Positions 22,680 to 33,926 of a stretch of DNA of 64,000 nt are shown in pieces. The notes below the pieces were generated by a model. That model worked only from the letters and a program-made list of their open reading frames with translations, was not told where the DNA came from and did not search any database. Source of the stretch: Edaphochlamys debaryana (taxonomy: Eukaryota; Chlorophyta; Chlorophyceae; Chlamydomonadales); the NCBI GenBank assembly GCA_016858145.1, contig JAEHOE010000063.1:310001-374000 (forward strand). The letters run 5' to 3'. The stretch's first letter is position 1. Each line of letters starts with the position of its first letter. A program made the position numbers and the translations under genes.

Positions 22680-23740
22680 CGCGAATCCTCGCACGCACGA
22701 GGTACCTCGCTCCTTGCGGCCTCGGTTCTAGCAACAAGAAGCTCTGGTTCTAACTTGCATGAACAATGAGCTTGCAGTGAACGAGTTGTACTTGGGTGCA
22801 ATTGTGAACTGTGGCTTGAGTCTCCTGCTGCTGCTACGCCGAGGTAGCACGAGGTAGGGCTTGTTGTTGTGTTTACTGTTATTGTAGCTGGTTCGGTGCA
22901 AACTCGTTGGTCGGTCACTCACGGTTTCGGAGGAGGGCATGCGGCACCAACTGCAATCGGAGGGTACCCCGGCTACCCCGGCGCAGCACACGCACGCCCT
23001 CACACGCCCGTCGCTTCCTCGGCCCACCTCGTGACCATCGGTCGGCGCCTGAGCATACCGTATCAGCCCCCCGTTTGGGCCCCTTTGGTGCAGCACGTGC
23101 CACCGGCCAGCCCTGCCCGCGCGTGAGCAGTGCCGTGGTGATGACTCCTCATCTCTGCACAGCCGGTTAGGGACTGGAACGTAACTCTGGATGCCCTCAA
23201 GTCTCGGGCTTGGCAGTTCTGCCGGGGCCTCAAAACCTAGCAGCTGTACTTTAATAAGTCGCCTTCGGCGCGCGGGCACCCCGGCGCAGCATCATAAGAG
23301 GGTAGGTGCCGCAAGGCGCCCCGCAGCAGTACACACACGCTTTCCTTTCCCTTTTCCTCTTCGGTTGGCCTGGTATCTGGTGCCTGGGCTGTGCATGCTT
23401 GACGGTGGCTGAACTTCGATCTTGCTACACGCCGTGTAGTACACGGGCCCCTGTTGTCAGGGTTCCCCGCGCCTCTGCACCTACCCCCTTGCAACGTTGT
23501 GTCGTCCGAATGCAATCAAAAATGCCCCACCCCAACAGCAAGCAATAAAGAAAACGGGCACTGTCCGCATGAATGCAGAGCGGGATGAGTGTACGGTAGT
23601 GAGAAGGATAGATGTGCCAAATGGAAACAAGATCCCAGCTCTGGACCGCGCAAGACAGATCAAACGCACCTGAGCCCCCAAAACAGGTCTCCCTAGCTAG
23701 ATGTCTACTGGTTCCATTGACCTACATAACCCTCATCCAT
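22680..23740. other. no supportable gene; 3' flank of the metalloprotease gene
   Basis: ORFs here overlap on both strands without recognisable domains. The distal part should contain the 3' UTR of the minus-strand metalloprotease, whose apparent original stop is at 23741. I did not find a clear TGTAA on the minus strand close to that stop. Confidence 0.35.
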
Positions 23741-24414
23741 TCAAGCCTTGCAACCGCATGGCACCACCTGATGGTTCTTGTTCCTGTCAGCACAGTTGCT
23801 CGTGACACACGCCCCCGCACCACCTGTGTCACTGAATGCGACGCAGCCGACTTGGCCTCGGTAGGTGTTCTGGGCCCCGGTCGCATTATTCAGCAGCGTC
23901 ACACTGAACGTCGGCCGGCATTGTCAGCCGTCCAGATTCGACGCCTTCACTACGACGCCGTTCGGGCACTGCAGCCGCAATGGGTACTGAACGACCGGCG
24001 TGCTGACGGGCGGCGGAGGGGGCGACCGTGGGTTGCACGAGTCCGGGCAGTAGTCGTGGTTCAGTCCGTCCTTGGTCGCCTGGCCGGTCGCAAGAAGGCA
24101 CCAGCTCCCAGCCGGGTCATTGTTGGGGTTTGAGCACCCCAGGTACTGCCCGGGGATGCCCCTCACGTGCCAACTCTGCGGACTGCAGGTGAGCCCCGAC
24201 TTAGTTCGTGCTCCGGCGCCGCACCCAGCACCCGCGGTACTGGGGGGCGGGCTGGGCGGTGGCCTAGGCGGTGGGCTGGGCGGCGGGCTGGGGCGGCTGT
24301 TAGAGCCATGCAGAGGCAGGCTGCGTCCGACGGGCAGCGGTCCCACCAGCCGTTGCGCGCCTGCAGGCAGGCCCCCTGGCTCGTGTCCACTGAGCACCAG
24401 GTGCCCTTGCTTTC
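23741..24414 (-). pseudogene. last exon of the split M43-like metalloprotease gene (decayed)
   Basis: The acceptor AG at 24415-24416 is followed by ESKGTWCSVDTSQGACLQAR and NGWWDRC, in phase 0. This completes the cysteine domain whose first half (CKCLPSWVYRGNTYSGC...PGE) ends, also phase 0, at the donor at 47384. A second such domain follows (CSPQSWHVRGIPGQYLGC...SWCLL...DYC) after an SPPPSPPPRPPPSPPP linker, then VTLLNNATGAQNTYRGQVGC and a terminal CGCKA with TGA at 23741. Two lesions are visible: a one-base frameshift between WWDRCPSDAACL and the proline linker, and an in-frame TGA at 23924-23926. Upstream of the acceptor stands the terminus of the giant element at 24417, so exons are separated by about 23 kb. 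The gene is probably dead. Confidence 0.7.
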
Positions 24415-24416
24415 CT

Positions 24417-24437
24417 ACAAGGCTGGTAGCCAGGAGG
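24417..24437 (+). repeat. left terminal inverted repeat of the element, copy 1
   Basis: ACAAGGCTGGTAGCCAGGAG plus G. It contains a small inverted repeat, GGCT-GGT-AGCC. Identical termini are at 33906-33926 (inverted) and 52097-52117; a one-base-insertion variant is at 43771-43792. Confidence 0.8.
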
Positions 24438-24872
24438 ACCGTAGCTCGGCCCGTGGGTCCAGTGATGCACCACAGAGTTGTTACAAGGTGTGAGCGGCGG
24501 GGCATGGGCCGTGTCTTGTGGGAAGCACCGAACATGGCTCGCCAGTCCGAGTCAGTCGGGAAGGTATGGGATGCCAAGTTCGAAATGATTGTTGGGTATA
24601 ATAGAGTACAGCCATGCATGTGAACGTATTGCAGGGCATGGTTCGGAAAGTACTGTCCAGTTGTCTATGTTAACCAAGATGGCAGCCATGGGAGGTTAAT
24701 GCACATGTGGAATGAACGAGGAGCGCGTCGGTAACCCAGCCGATGAAAAAACGCAGCCGACCGACCATGACCGACCGACCGACCGACCGACCATGAATGA
24801 ATGCCCCGTCACCACCCCCACCCCCCTGCCAACCATGAGGATGGCCTGTGGGTCTGCAGTGATGCCCTCCTA
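24438..24872. other. terminal non-coding region of the element next to gene A1
   Basis: Minus-strand 3' UTR of A1, the same sequence as 33471-33905 and 52118-52548 with small differences. It holds a TGTAA (minus) near 24481-24485 about 65 bp from the end, and a GACC tetranucleotide microsatellite near 24769-24793 whose length differs among the three copies. Confidence 0.6.
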
Positions 24873-27231
24873 CTAGCTGTGCGTGGCGACGAGGAGGTTC
24901 TTCACAGCTTCCATGAAGTCCTGTAGCGACGCACCCTCCCTCATCCCGCGCCTCGCGACGGTGGTGGCAGCCTGTCGGTGCAGGAGTGGAGGCAGGTGAG
25001 TGTGCATTCGCCGGGGCGGGGGCGGGAGTGTGCTTAAGGTCGGGGGGAGGGGAGTACTGAACCAGCCAAGTACCCACCAGCTGTACGAGGGTCGACCAGG
25101 ACACGCGCGCTCCGAAGATCTGCAGGTCATCGATGGCGGCGTACATGGTGTATAGTTGCGCGAGGAGGAGGTTGGCGGCGTTGTTGTTCTCGGTCTCCAC
25201 CATCCACCACGACCAGTTCTCGTTGGACGGCCTCCGCGGAGCCCTTGCAAGGCTGAGTCCAACTCCTCGGAAGGGCAGGACCGCGGAGAGGGGCTTGGGG
25301 ACGTGTCCCTGCTGTCCGGCGGCACGAGGCGTCGCCCAGAGGTCGGGGTCGCCGAAGACGTCGTTGATGCAGTTGACCATGCGGACCAGCCGGTCTTGCA
25401 GGTTCTTGCCGCAGCCGATGACGATGGTGCGGAAGCGTGAGTCCATGATCTTGTGCGTGCCGACGTCCACGAAGTGGCTGATGACCGTCTCATTGGCGCA
25501 GTCGCGGATGAGGTTGCGGGCGTCGGCGTTCAGCGTCCTGACCTGTAGGCCCACGTTCGGCACAGTTGCAGTCACCATGCTTTGAGTCCCCGGCCCGCGG
25601 TGCCACACGAGGTCGTGGGGGATGCTGAAGGTGCCCTCCACCACGGCGGGAACGGCGAACGCGGAGGAGACCTCGATGTGCAGGCTCTTGAGCGTTATGA
25701 GCTGGTCGCTCGCGTTGCGGAGGGCACGCAGCGCGTCTTGCGTGGTGGGGTCGGGCCAGCGCAGGAACATTGCCTGCATCGTGACCTCCACCCCCGGCAC
25801 TGGCGGGCCCTGCGACGCCGATGCGCCGGCGCTGCTGTGCTCCGAACGGTACAGGTCCGACCATCGCAGGAGCTCGCACCGCGCGGCGATGGCGTAGAAG
25901 ACGGTCCGCATCTCTTCGAAGATCGCAGGCATGTTAGCGTACATGATGTCAACGGAGCGGATGTCCAGCAGCTCGCAGGTCTTGTCGCCGTGGGCGCTGG
26001 CCCGTGTGGTCTGTTCCGATGGGCCCGCTCCCCCTGCTGCAGCGTCGCCGCCGCCGTCGTCAGATGCTCCCAGCTCGCGGCGACCCGCGACCTCGGTCCC
26101 TTCCGTGAGCTCCTCCAGCAGCTGCAGTCTGTTGAGGAAGTCGTCGGACGGGTGCGGCCCCACGTAGTCCTCGTGCGTGATGGGGGTCAGCTCGAACAGT
26201 CGCAAGCTGAAGTCCAGGTTGGGGAGCATCGTCAGTCGCTCCAGCGACTTCGGGGCGCTGTTGAGGTGGCGTAGGAATCTCAGGCGGACGCTGTCCGTGC
26301 CGTCGTTGGAGAGGAGCGTGTCTGCCGTGTGCACGATCAGGCGCTTCAGGCCGGGCATCACGGGCAGCATCCACCAGGGATTTTGCTCCATGAGGTAGTG
26401 GAACTGTAGCTGCGCCTCCCAGCCCAGCGTGAAGGTCACTACGCCGGGCCGGGCGCGGGGTTGGTTGTTGCCGTCGAGGGTCGCAGCCCGCAGAACGCAG
26501 GCAATGTCGAAGTCAGCGACAGTCCAGGACGTGATGTGCTGTGCCGATCTGAAGATCGCCGCGAGGCTCCACGTGAAGAGGTCGGAGTCGCTTGGTCGCG
26601 CCTGTGTGACGGGAGCAAGGAGGTGTTGTTGGATGGCGAAGCGGCGACGTGGGAGGTCAGAGTTGCTGCGAGCAACACTCGCTCAAGCAGGCATGGGATC
26701 GTGCCCTTGATGTTGGGACACCGTCGGCGAGCGGTGGAACCCGGGTGCTTGCCCGTTGCGTTCCCCCTACTCACCAGGATGTGTAGCCCCCGGGCGTAAG
26801 GGAATGCGGCCACGAGTGTCCGTATCAGGTCGCAGGGGATGAGGTGCGCGTCGAGGCGCGTTGCAGACTGGAGCGAGACGTCGCGCACGTTCCGCCCGAG
26901 CCCTGGGCCCGTCATCCACGCCCATTCTTGCTGCGCCTTGAAGTATGCTGCCCCGGCATCCACGTAATTGTCAATGGGGGAGTTGGGGGGCTTGGCTGGG
27001 AACCAGGGCTCCGCTGGCGTTTTGTCGCCCAGGTGGTTGCGGATGATGCAGTCCATGAGGAGGAGCAGGCGCCGGTTGCACTCGTCGTTGTCAGCGGTCC
27101 GGACCATGACCTTCTGGACGTTCGCCGTGCGTTGCAGTAGGGCCCGCACCGAGTCCGTGATTTTATCCGGCATGAGGTCAATCCTCAGGCAAAGCTCGTC
27201 CGTCTCCGCGTCGAAGATGCTCCTGAAGCTC
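24873..27231 (-). pseudogene. gene A fragment (A1), F-box/LRR-like protein of the element, 5' truncated
   Basis: Exons 3 (24873-24971) and 2 (25078-26601) have the same lengths as in the full copies, 99 and 1524 nt. Exon 1 is present only from 27231 down to 26775 and lacks the start codon. At 27230-27232 homology to gene A stops at GAAGCTCT and homology to gene C begins, sharing the three bases TCT. Product similarity is described under A2. Confidence 0.75.
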
Positions 27232-28046
27232 TCAACACTGTGCCGCCGGGTGCGTGGTCCACATCCACATTGCAATGACGGTGCCACGTTTGCTATCACT
27301 TTGCCACGCAGCAGACTATCTACCTGGACGGGCGAGCGTACTTGCCCGGGTTGGTGCTTTCATACGACGAGGCTTTCACAACATCCTTCGGGGCGACCAT
27401 CCAGGCCATCCCGCTCGAGACGGTTGATCTCCTGGGCCTGGTGATGGTTGATCAAAGCAACCCTCTAGCGATCAGTGTCGGGGAGCTCACCGCCTGCGAG
27501 GTGTACCGTCTCGTGATGGTAGCTCGGGATGCGGGGGTCATGGCGGACCCTGACTGGGACAAGGACTCGCGCTGGATCGGTGGAGACCCTTCCATCATCC
27601 GCTCGGGGGAGGGTGGGGTGTTCCAAACCTTCTACGGTGTGAGGCGCCAGCTCATGGCTGGGCCCCCTCCGCCTGCCGGGGTTCCGCCGGTCGCGTCCGG
27701 AGGACCCGCGAGCCGCCCGCGGTCGGCCAACACCGCGCAGCCCGCGCCTGGTGCTGGAATGGACGCGATGGGGGCGTTGGGCGCCGTCGGGTCTGGACCC
27801 GGGCCGTCAGGAGCCGGAAAGGTGGGCGTCAGCCCAGCAGACGGTGCCGCGACCAAGCGTGCAGCCAACAGCGAGCTCGCGCCAGACGGAGGGCGGCGAG
27901 CGTCGCGGCAGAGGTGGACGATCGAGGAGTGCTTCGAGCAACACCGACTGCAGGTGGCGGCAACGGCAGCGGCAGCACGGGCGGGGGCCACTTACGATGA
28001 GGATGATGTCATTCACCTCACCCAATCCACGCAATCCACACAGTGA
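27232..28046 (+). pseudogene. gene C fragment (C1), last exon only
   Basis: Homology to gene C of copy 2 starts inside its second intron at 27232. The remaining exon, 27312-28046 (735 nt, TGA), opens QTIYLDGRAYLPGLVLSYDE and ends TQSTQSTQ, the same length as the copy-2 exon (57975-58709). Exons 1 and 2 are missing, so it cannot make the whole protein. See C2 for what is known of the protein. Confidence 0.75.
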
Positions 28047-28519
28047 TGGGTGGGGGATCGTGCCACCACCCCTGCAGCGCATGTAGGCGACACGTCTGGG
28101 GACGAGGAGTGGACCGTGAAGCAGAGACGTGAGAGGGCAGTGGCGAAGTGATTGTAGGCGTGTTGTTTGTGTGGGTTGCGACTCAGACTCATGCAGATTG
28201 GTTAGGCAAGGAAACCGCGACCGAGGCTGGGGCATTCATTTCGGTAGGGGACGGACTTGACGTCGAGGCAGGACCAGCGAGTCTTGACGCTGAGGCCTTT
28301 GGTAGCGATGCGGCCTCGAGGTCTGAGGCTGGCCGACTGTTGGGTCGTCGCTTCGAAACAACCGAAGCCGGGGGTTAGGCGTTCTACCTTCAGTGAACGC
28401 CCAGGCATCTGTAAGCTGCGGCCCTGGCACCGCTGCCCTCGTCCGGCACCACGCCAGTTGAGGTCGGTTGAAGTCGCCTGGGCCGTACCGCCAGCTGGGA
28501 CGAATCCCGGGCCGCTTCT
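28047..28519. other. spacer between genes C and B of the element
   Basis: No exon recognised. It matches 57467-57974 of copy 2 except for an approximately 27-bp segment present only in copy 2 (near 57617-57645) that contains the palindrome CAGCATGCTG. The B promoter should be here. Confidence 0.5.
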
Positions 28520-30502
28520 ATGAAGCAGGCCGCTGCGCAATTCTCACATACATCCACGCTCTACATACAACCGCGGTGGATAGCACACGGGCAGCGACCG
28601 GTGGCAAGGGCGAGCCTGCATTCCCTCGAAATGGCCGCCGCTAACTCTTACCTCGGGCGACACGACGTGCCGACATTTTCTGACGCTCTGGGCGTCGTGC
28701 TGAAACGGGGAATGCTATTCTCGAGCCTTAAAAAACTGAGGCTAGTAAGCAGCGAGGTTCGCGGATGCGTCGACCTCAACACCGAGTCGGTGTTCCTCAA
28801 GTCCCGCACTGGGCTCAACAATGCCCGGACCGACATAGCACCTGGAAAAGGCGGTGGACATCAAGTCGGCCGCCTGCTCGCCGCCCTGGAACGACTGAGG
28901 TGTATCACCCTGCACGCGGCCGACCCCGCGGACGACCCCACGCAACTCCGCGACCTCTTGCGGTACATCCGTGAGTCAACCACGAGAGGGGCGGAAGTCT
29001 CTCACGTACGGATTGTGGGCTCGTCAATGCACTACGACGCCCACCCCATCGCGCCGCAAGACCTCGCCGCGGTGGCCGAGACGTTCCCAAACGTGACCGC
29101 CTTCACGCTGGAGACCGACCTCCGGAAAGGGGTGGACGGACCGGACTACAGCGTCCTGCACGATGCCCTCGTGCTCTGGAGTGCGCGGCTGAACAGCCTG
29201 ACGCTTCCCAGCATGGACAGCCTGCAGGCCCTCACAGGCTGCAGCCTGCCCTGCGTGACCACGCTCGTCGTCGGCTCTCGAGACCGCAAGTGCTGTCCCA
29301 GGCTCGTGGAGAACCTCCATACCGCTCTCCCCTGCTTCCCGGCACTGCGAACTCTGGAGGTCAACGGCCGCGACACGTTCATCTACGCCCCCGACCCAGC
29401 GAGCGTCGCGGGTTTGGCGGCGAGCTTGTGTGTGCACGCGCTGGCTGCTGCCCCGCAGCTGACACGGCTTCAAATCGGCGACGACGTGGAGGTGGTCTGG
29501 AGCCTGCCTGACCAGACGCAGCTGGAAGGGCGACGCCTCACAAGCGTTCACACGATGCTGGTGCACCTGGACCACACCGACCAACACCTGTGGTGCGCCC
29601 TTGCGTCGCTGGTAGAGGCCTCCGCTCAAGCTCACCCGGCGTCACTAGCGCCCACGTTCCGCATCAGCCACGCGCACGTTAGCGGAACGGACATTCGGCA
29701 GGGGCTCGTCGATGTCGCAAGAGTCCTGAAGCTCTGCCGGTACGTGGGGACGCAGAACATCATGGTGCACCGACCTCGCCGCGACCACGTCGTCGACATG
29801 ATAGCCGTCCTGGGAGTGCCCACCACCCTCACATGGTTTCCGTACGCGGGGTACCACCGGTACCACCACGATCTGGAGGCGATGAAGTCATCGGCATGGG
29901 CCACACGTTCGCCTGCGGCCGCTGAGGCAGCATACGAGCGTGTGTGCCGCGCCGCCCGAGCGAGACTCAGGGACACCCGCCACGGGGCCTTCATGGTGGC
30001 GGACGCCCGCACCATCATCATAGTCAGCACGACCTCCTTCGCCCTCCATCTGCGCGACGCCATTTCCACGCTCGACCTCTACGGCATCAAGCACACCACC
30101 GTGGAGTGGGCGGCCAAGCTCTTTGCCCACGCGCTCGTCACCAACGCGCCGGCCGATGGGGACGGCCTGCGCGTGTATGTCGTGCAGTGTGGGACGCGCG
30201 TGGCGGCAGCTCTGCTGCTGCAGGAGTTTTACCACCAAGACGGTGACCGCAGTAGCGGGAACCGCTTCCTGGCAAGCGACCAGGAGTGGAACGTCATCGT
30301 GGAAGAGGTGGGGCCCTACGCATCAACCATGCTTGACGGGATCACTCGTTCCTCTAGGACTTGCAGGCCCCGACGCTACATAACGGCTACCGTGCGTTAC
30401 GTGCAGGCACTCAAGGAGGCAGGCCCCGGCTGCAGCGGGAACGACTTCCTCTTCATCATCGAGCGCACTCAGCGCATGTACAGCTTGCACCCCGACGTTT
30501 GA
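28520..30502 (+). CDS. gene B (B1): LRR-like protein of the giant element, 660 aa, intact ORF
   Basis: One uninterrupted ORF from ATG 28520 to TGA 30500-30502; a second ATG at 28631 (MAAANSYLGRHD) is an alternative start. The middle (about residues 130-360) has the irregular leucine-rich pattern of F-box/LRR proteins, for example FPNVTAFTLETDL, LNSLTLPSMDSLQALTG and LPCVTTLVVGS. The C-terminal part (about 400-660) is alpha/beta-like with TIIIVSTTSFALHLRDAIST and has no family I recognise. A TGTAA at 30850 is a possible poly(A) signal. The copy in element 2 (B2) is broken, so B1 is the better reference. Substrate-receptor function in ubiquitination is only an inference from the LRR resemblance. 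Confidence 0.7.
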   Translation: MKQAAAQFSHTSTLYIQPRWIAHGQRPVARASLHSLEMAAANSYLGRHDVPTFSDALGVVLKRGMLFSSLKKLRLVSSEVRGCVDLNTESVFLKSRTGLNNARTDIAPGKGGGHQVGRLLAALERLRCITLHAADPADDPTQLRDLLRYIRESTTRGAEVSHVRIVGSSMHYDAHPIAPQDLAAVAETFPNVTAFTLETDLRKGVDGPDYSVLHDALVLWSARLNSLTLPSMDSLQALTGCSLPCVTTLVVGSRDRKCCPRLVENLHTALPCFPALRTLEVNGRDTFIYAPDPASVAGLAASLCVHALAAAPQLTRLQIGDDVEVVWSLPDQTQLEGRRLTSVHTMLVHLDHTDQHLWCALASLVEASAQAHPASLAPTFRISHAHVSGTDIRQGLVDVARVLKLCRYVGTQNIMVHRPRRDHVVDMIAVLGVPTTLTWFPYAGYHRYHHDLEAMKSSAWATRSPAAAEAAYERVCRAARARLRDTRHGAFMVADARTIIIVSTTSFALHLRDAISTLDLYGIKHTTVEWAAKLFAHALVTNAPADGDGLRVYVVQCGTRVAAALLLQEFYHQDGDRSSGNRFLASDQEWNVIVEEVGPYASTMLDGITRSSRTCRPRRYITATVRYVQALKEAGPGCSGNDFLFIIERTQRMYSLHPDV

Positions 30503-30965
30503 TAGGGATGGGCGTGGGGCAGTGGGGGTCGAGGGCCGGAAAAACGGGGTCGGGGGGGCGACGTGTGAATGAGCTCTCGGCAGTAAGCCGTCGCCGCGAT
30601 GTAGCTGTTTTGATTGGAGAGGGGGGGGGATGCCCGACGCACACATGCAAATGGCCAGGGGTCGGCATATGATGGAGGCGCGAGCAACGCTGTGTTTTAG
30701 AGGCGCTGTGACGAAGGGGGCGCCGGGGGCGGGGGGAAAGAGCCGGGGGTAGAGGCCACGGGGGAGGCTCATCGCGCCCTCCCGCGACGCGCACGGCGCG
30801 ATTGGGCGACCACCACACCGTGGGAAGAAACTTCCACAATTCCACGAGATGTAACAGAACGGCTCGGACGCTGACTTCCGCTGCACAACATATTCAGAAC
30901 AACGCTTGAGGGTGAAATTGCCATTGACGCTACGGCCCGCTCCGCGCACTGATGTAGCAGCTGCA
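30503..30965. other. spacer between genes B and A of the element
   Basis: No exon recognised. Compared with 55054-55491 in copy 2 it carries an extra stretch of about 35 bp within the G-rich part near 30725-30765. TGTAA of B1 at 30850-30854 and the A promoter should be here. Confidence 0.5.
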
Positions 30966-33470
30966 ATGGAGCTCGCGGAAGCCATGGAGCCTTCCTTCCG
31001 TACGCCTGAAGAGTCAACCAAACTGCTGCAGACTATCTTGCGTTGGCAGCTGAAGAAGGGTGCGGCTCGCTTTGACCCATGCGACAAGCACGCGATCCGG
31101 CTGGCGTGCAAGAGCTTCAGGAGCATCTTCGACGCGGAGACGGACGAGCTTTGCCTGAGGATTGACCTCATGCCGGATAAAATCACGGACTCGGTGCGGG
31201 CCCTACTGCAACGCACGGCGAACGTCCAGAAGGTCATGGTCCGGACCGCTGACAACGACGAGTGCAACCGGCGCCTGCTCCTCCTCATGGACTGCATCAT
31301 CCGCAACCACCTGGGCGACAAAACGCCAGCGGAGCCCTGGTTCCCAGCCAAGCCCCCCAACTCCCCCATCGACAATTACGTGGATGCCAGGGCAGCATAC
31401 TTCAAGGCGCAGCAAGAATGGGCGTGGGCGACGGGCCCAGGGCTCGGGCGGAACGTGCGCGACGTCTCGCTCCAGTCGGCAACGCGCCTCGACGCGCACC
31501 TCATCCCCTGCGACCTGATACGGACACTCGTGGCCGCATTCCCTTACGCCCGGGGGCTACACATCCTGGTGAGTAGGGGGAACGCAACGGGCAAGCACCC
31601 GGGTTCCACCGCTCGCCGACGGTGTCCCAACATCAAGGGCACGATCCCATGCCTGCTTGAGCGAGTGTTGCTCGCAGCAACTCTGACCTCCCGCGTCGCC
31701 GCTTCGCCATCCAACAACACCTCCTTGCTCCCGTCACACAGGCGCGACCAAGCAACTCCGACCTCTTCACGTGGAGCCTCGCGGCGATCTTCAGATCGGC
31801 ACAGCACATCACGTCCTGGACCGTCGCTGACTTCGACATTGCCTGCGTTCTGCGGGCTGCGACCCTCGACGGCAACAACCAACCCCGCGCCCGGCCCGGC
31901 GTAGTGACCTTCACGCTGGGCTGGGAGGCGCAGCTACAGTTCCACTACCTCATGGAGCAAAATCCCTGGTGGATGCTGCCCGTGATGCCCGGCCTGAAGC
32001 GCCTGATCGTGCACACGGCAGACACGCTCCTCTCCAACGACGGCACGGACAGCGTCCGCCTGACATTCCTACGCCACCTCAACAGCGCCCCGAAGTCGCT
32101 GGAGCGACTGACGATGCTCCCCAACCTGGACTTCAGCTTGCCACTGTTCAAGCTGACCCCCATCACGCACGAGGACTACGTGGGGCCGCACCCGTCCGAC
32201 GACTTCCTCAACAGACTGCAGCTGCTGGAGGAGCTCACGGAAGGGACCGAGGTCGCGGGTCGCCGCGAGCCGGGAGCATCTGACGACGGCGGCGGCGACG
32301 CTGCAGCAGGGGGAGCGGGCCCATCGGAACAGACCACACGGGCCAGCGCCCACGGCGACAAGACCTGCGAGCTGCTGGACATCCGCTCCGTTGACATCAT
32401 GTACGCTAACATGCCTGCGATCTTCGAAGAGATGCGGACGGTCTTCTACGCCATCGCCGCGCGGTGCGAGCTCCTGCGATGGTCGGACCTGTACCGTTCG
32501 GAGCACAGCAGCGCCGGCGCATCGGCGTCGCAGGGCCCGCCAGTGCCGGGGGTGGAGGTCACGATGCAGGCAATGTTCCTGCGCTGGCCCGACCCCACCA
32601 CGCAAGACGCGCTGCGTGCCCTCCGCAACGCGAGCGACCAGCTCATAACGCTCAAGAGCCTGCACATCGAGGTCTCCTCCGCGTTCGCCGTTCCCGCCGT
32701 GGTGGAGGGCACCTTCAGCATCCCCCACGACCTCGTGTGGCACCGCGGGCCGGGGACTCAAAGCATGGTGACTGCAACTGTGCCGAACGTGGGCCTACAG
32801 GTCAGGACGCTGAACGCCGACGCCCGCAACCTCATCCGCGACTGCGCCAATGAGACGGTCATCAGCCACTTCGTGGACGTCGGCACGCACAAGATCATGG
32901 ACTCACGCTTCCGCACCATCGTCATCGGCTGCGGCAAGAACCTGCAAGACCGGCTGGTCCGCATGGTCAACTGCATCAACGACGTCTTCGGCGACCCCGA
33001 CCTCTGGGCGACGCCTCGTGCCGCCGGACAGCAGGGACACGTCCCCAAGCCCCTCTCCGCGGTCCTGCCCTTCCGAGGAGTTGGACTCAGCCTTGCAAGG
33101 GCTCCGCGGAGGCCGTCCAACGAGAACTGGTCGTGGTGGATGGTGGAGACCGAGAACAACAACGCCGCCAACCTCCTCCTCGCGCAACTATACACCATGT
33201 ACGCCGCCATCGATGACCTGCAGATCTTCGGAGCGCGCGTGTCCTGGTCGACCCTCGTACAGCTGGTGGGTACTTGGCTGGTTCAGTACTCCCCTCCCCC
33301 CGACCTTAAGCACACTCCCGCCCCCGCCCCGGCGAATGCACACTCACCTGCCTCCACTCCTGCACCGACAGGCTGCCACCACCGTCGCGAGGCGCGGGAT
33401 GAGGGAGGGTGCGTCGCTACAGGACTTCGTGGAAGCTGTGAAGAACCTCCTCGTCGCCACGCACAGCTAG
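30966..33470 (+). CDS. gene A (A2): F-box/LRR-like protein of the giant element, 741 aa
   Basis: Exons 30966-31568 (603 nt), 31742-33265 (1524 nt) and 33372-33470 (99 nt, TAG) join in phase 0. Residues 39-60 (CDKHAIRLACKSFRSIFDAE) resemble the end of an F-box; leucine-rich segments follow (LERLTMLPNLDFSLPLF, NVRDVSLQSATRLD, LITLKSLHIEVSS). An acidic, Ser/Gly-rich loop lies near residues 380-410. No enzyme motif was seen. The start ATG is followed by a clean ORF and matches the copy-2 gene A3 in position. TGTAA at 33858-33862 is about 64 bp from the element terminus, which fits transcription ending inside the element. Role in the element is unknown. Confidence 0.75.
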
Positions 33471-33905
33471 TAGGAGGGCATCACTGCAGACCCACAGGCC
33501 ATCCTCATGGTTGGCAGGGGGGTGGGGGTGGTGACGGGGCATTCATTCATGGTCGGTCAGTCGGTCGGTCGGTCATGGTCGGTCGGCTGCGTTTTTTCAT
33601 CGGCTGGGTTACCGACGCGCTCCTCGTTCATTCCACATGTGCATTAACCTCCCATGGCTGCCATCTTGGTTAACATAGACAACTGGACAGTACTTTCCGA
33701 ACCATGCCCTGCAATACATTCACATGCATGGCTGTACTCTATTATACCCAACAATCTTTTCGAACTTGGCATCCCATACCTTCCCGACTGACTCGGACTG
33801 GCGAGCCATGTTCGGTGCTTCCAACAAGACACGGCCCATGCCCCGCCGCTCACACCTTGTAACAACTCTGTGGTGCATCACTGGACCCACGGGCCGAGCT
33901 ACGGT
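33471..33905. other. 3' UTR and terminal region of the element after A2
   Basis: Contains the GACC-type microsatellite (here as GGTC, near 33553-33583) and TGTAA at 33858-33862, then the terminal repeat at 33906. Corresponds to 24438-24872 and 52118-52548. Confidence 0.6.
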
Positions 33906-33926
33906 CCTCCTGGCTACCAGCCTTGT
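33906..33926 (-). repeat. internal copy of the element terminus, fused to gene D1
   Basis: CCTCCTGGCTACCAGCCTTG plus T, the exact reverse complement of the left terminus. Its last T is the first base of the D1 stop codon on the minus strand (TCA at 33926-33928). In copy 2 gene D is instead followed by its own 3' UTR. Confidence 0.82.

Noticed and set aside
24163..24390. 50-nt intron in the last protease exon to explain the frame change
   Set aside because: It would remove the conserved WWDRC part of the cysteine domain and be shorter than any other intron here; a one-base lesion is simpler.
24670..26439. Minus-strand ORF starting MTFTLGWEAQ as a complete gene
   Set aside because: It is the larger part of exon 2 of gene A; the upstream exon and a phase-0 junction are clear in A2 and A3.
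24417..27231. A1 as a 5'-truncated non-LTR retrotransposon copy
   Set aside because: Truncation with a fixed terminus looks LINE-like, but the full unit has no reverse transcriptase, no A-rich tail and has inverted termini at both ends.
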